Of a stretch of DNA of 64,000 nt, positions 62,901 to 64,000 are shown piece by piece. Both the position numbers and the translations under genes were made by a program. Numbering within the stretch: the stretch's first letter is position 1; every line of letters starts with the position of its first letter. Origin of the DNA: Cellulosilyticum sp. I15G10I2 (GTDB taxonomy: Bacteria; Bacillota; Clostridia; Lachnospirales; Cellulosilyticaceae); assembly GCF_900095725.1 (NCBI RefSeq), contig NZ_FMMP01000025.1, forward strand, positions 1-64,000, in the 5' to 3' direction. The notes beneath the pieces were generated by a model, which saw only the letters and a list, made by a program, of their open reading frames with translations, was not told the DNA's origin and ran no database searches.

Positions 62901-64000
62901 GCAATAAAAGCTTTCCCAATTTAAAAAGGTTAGCCAGAAACATACGCGATACATTAGGCACTGCTGACACATCGGATACTAAGAAATACTTTCTCATTTT
63001 TGCTTATAATGGAACTGGAAAAACTAGACTTTCTGGTGAATTTAGAGATTTAGGTAAAAAAACAATTAGAAGTAGTGGAGAAAGAACTCGGGACACTTTA
63101 TATTATAATGCCTTTACGGAGGATCTGTTTACTTGGCATAACGATTTAGACACGGATACAGACAGGCGATTACTTTTTAATAAAAATTCTCGTTTTTTTG
63201 ATGGGCTAAGAGAGCTTGAAATGGATACACGTATTCGAGAATTTTTAAAAGTACATGCTGATTTTAATTTTACTATTAATTATGATGATGGATACATTAG
63301 CTTTTCACGAGAAATCCGAACTCGAGAAGGAACAGAAATTATCAACGATATAAAAATATCTCGAGGTGAAGAGATTATTTTTATTTGGTGTTTTTTTCTT
63401 TCAATAGTCCAACTGGTAACGCTAGAAGACATTTCATATAATTGGGTTAAATACATCTACATAGATGACCCGATTTCGTCACTTGATGATAATAATGTTG
63501 TAGCTGTAGCATGTCAACTCGCAGAACTCATTAGAAATAGTAACGCTAAAACAGTTATTTCTACGCATCATGCGTTATTTTACAACATAATGTATAATGA
63601 ATTGAAAAGAGCAGACACAGAGAGTCGCTTCTTGAGTTTTAATAAAGAAAAAGGGAAATATATAACACGGACTACTGGTGATACACCATTTTTTCACCAT
63701 GTTGCTTTGTTAAAAGAATTGAAAAGTGCAGCAGATTCAGGGAAATTGTACACGTATCATTTTAATATACTAAGAAATATACTTGAAAAAACGGCGTCCT
63801 TTCATGGCTTTGATAAATTTTCAGCTTGTATTAAGCAAGAAAGTGATGATTTGGATGGATCTATACATGCGCGAATGACGAATTTGTTAAGCCATGGAAA
63901 TTACTCTTTGTTCGACCCTGTTGAAATGGTTGATGATAATAAGGAGATTTTCAGAAAAATTATAAATGGATTTATGGAAACTTATAAATTTAATTCTGAA
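62897..64000 (+). CDS. ABC-type ATPase, PrrC-like candidate anticodon nuclease (partial, runs off window)
   Basis: An open frame of 368 codons with no stop before the window ends. Walker A is AYNGTGKT (residues 36-43, first Gly replaced by Ala); signature ISRGEE at 154-159; Walker B YIYIDDPISSLDD at 187-199; switch STHH at 222-225. There is no long coiled coil between Walker A and signature, so it is not RloC- or SMC-like. The C-terminal region has Arg293-x3-Glu297 and His333 (RMTNLLSH), the order seen in the PrrC tRNA-Lys nuclease triad (Arg320, Glu324, His356). Lying beside hsdS, as PrrC does in its hsd loci, supports this; a plain AAA_13 helper ATPase remains possible. Confidence 0.7.
   Translation, partial: MSNKSFPNLKRLARNIRDTLGTADTSDTKKYFLIFAYNGTGKTRLSGEFRDLGKKTIRSSGERTRDTLYYNAFTEDLFTWHNDLDTDTDRRLLFNKNSRFFDGLRELEMDTRIREFLKVHADFNFTINYDDGYISFSREIRTREGTEIINDIKISRGEEIIFIWCFFLSIVQLVTLEDISYNWVKYIYIDDPISSLDDNNVVAVACQLAELIRNSNAKTVISTHHALFYNIMYNELKRADTESRFLSFNKEKGKYITRTTGDTPFFHHVALLKELKSAADSGKLYTYHFNILRNILEKTASFHGFDKFSACIKQESDDLDGSIHARMTNLLSHGNYSLFDPVEMVDDNKEIFRKIINGFMETYKFNSE

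Overview
This is an AT-rich chromosomal window from an anaerobic, probably spore-forming Clostridia-type Firmicute. The evidence is strong AGGAGG ribosome sites, a reverse rubrerythrin behind a PerR-like box, a yybP-ykoY manganese riboswitch, PRD-type PTS regulators, a YerC-PcrA-LigA block as in Bacillus, and a possible CotF-like coat peptide. A Lachnospirales/Cellulosilyticum-like source would fit, but I cannot prove it from the sequence. I saw no rRNA, tRNA, CRISPR array or intact insertion sequence.

Layout. 1-4.9 kb: a YoaP-type acetyltransferase overlapping an SPL-like radical SAM gene, a HEAT-repeat/methyltransferase protein, and a riboswitch-controlled GDT1-family Mn exporter. 5.1-15.1 kb: a hexitol PTS operon with an MtlR-type activator, two nearly identical tandem mannitol permeases (one EIICB, one EIICBA), 1-phosphofructokinase, a sorbose-1-phosphate-reductase-like dehydrogenase, HPr and enzyme I. 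It could run a whole phosphorelay by itself. A chemoreceptor follows. 16.4-24.2 kb: an IclR-regulated uronate operon with KDPG-type aldolase, a TctCBA transporter, a DgoK-like kinase, a KduD-like dehydrogenase and KduI. Four operator-like repeats stand in front of it and a fifth covers the regulator's own promoter. 24.3-26.2 kb: MscS channel and a DUF421 protein. 26.3-32.5 kb: a dipeptide/oligopeptide ABC operon with a structured leader. 32.5-41.4 kb: small coat-like peptide, lipoprotein, four-module CoA-disulfide reductase/rhodanese/TusA/DsrE fusion, MATE exporter, LuxS, TrpRS, YitT and a PHP hydrolase. 41.4-52 kb: YerC, PcrA, LigA, ProA, zinc-ribbon PpiC foldase, rubrerythrin, second GDT1 exporter, a 47-residue unknown peptide and UppP. 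52.1-58.1 kb: the Leloir genes galK-galE-galT divergent from galR-galM, with two identical operators between them. 58.3-64 kb: a type I restriction locus (XRE regulator, HsdR, HsdS) followed by an ABC-type ATPase that runs off the window and resembles the anticodon nuclease PrrC. HsdM is not in the window.

How the parts work together. Hexitols enter through MtlA using the operon's own HPr and EI, and are oxidised and phosphorylated to fructose bisphosphate. Unsaturated-uronate products enter through TctABC and go through KduI, KduD, kinase and aldolase to pyruvate and triose phosphate. Galactose goes through GalM, GalK, GalT and GalE. Both operons that start with a binding-protein gene have a strong hairpin just after it, which should favour the binding protein over the membrane parts. 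The most promising material is the PrrC-like gene next to HsdS, the operator array of the uronate operon, the duplicated permease, and the structured leader of the peptide-transport operon.
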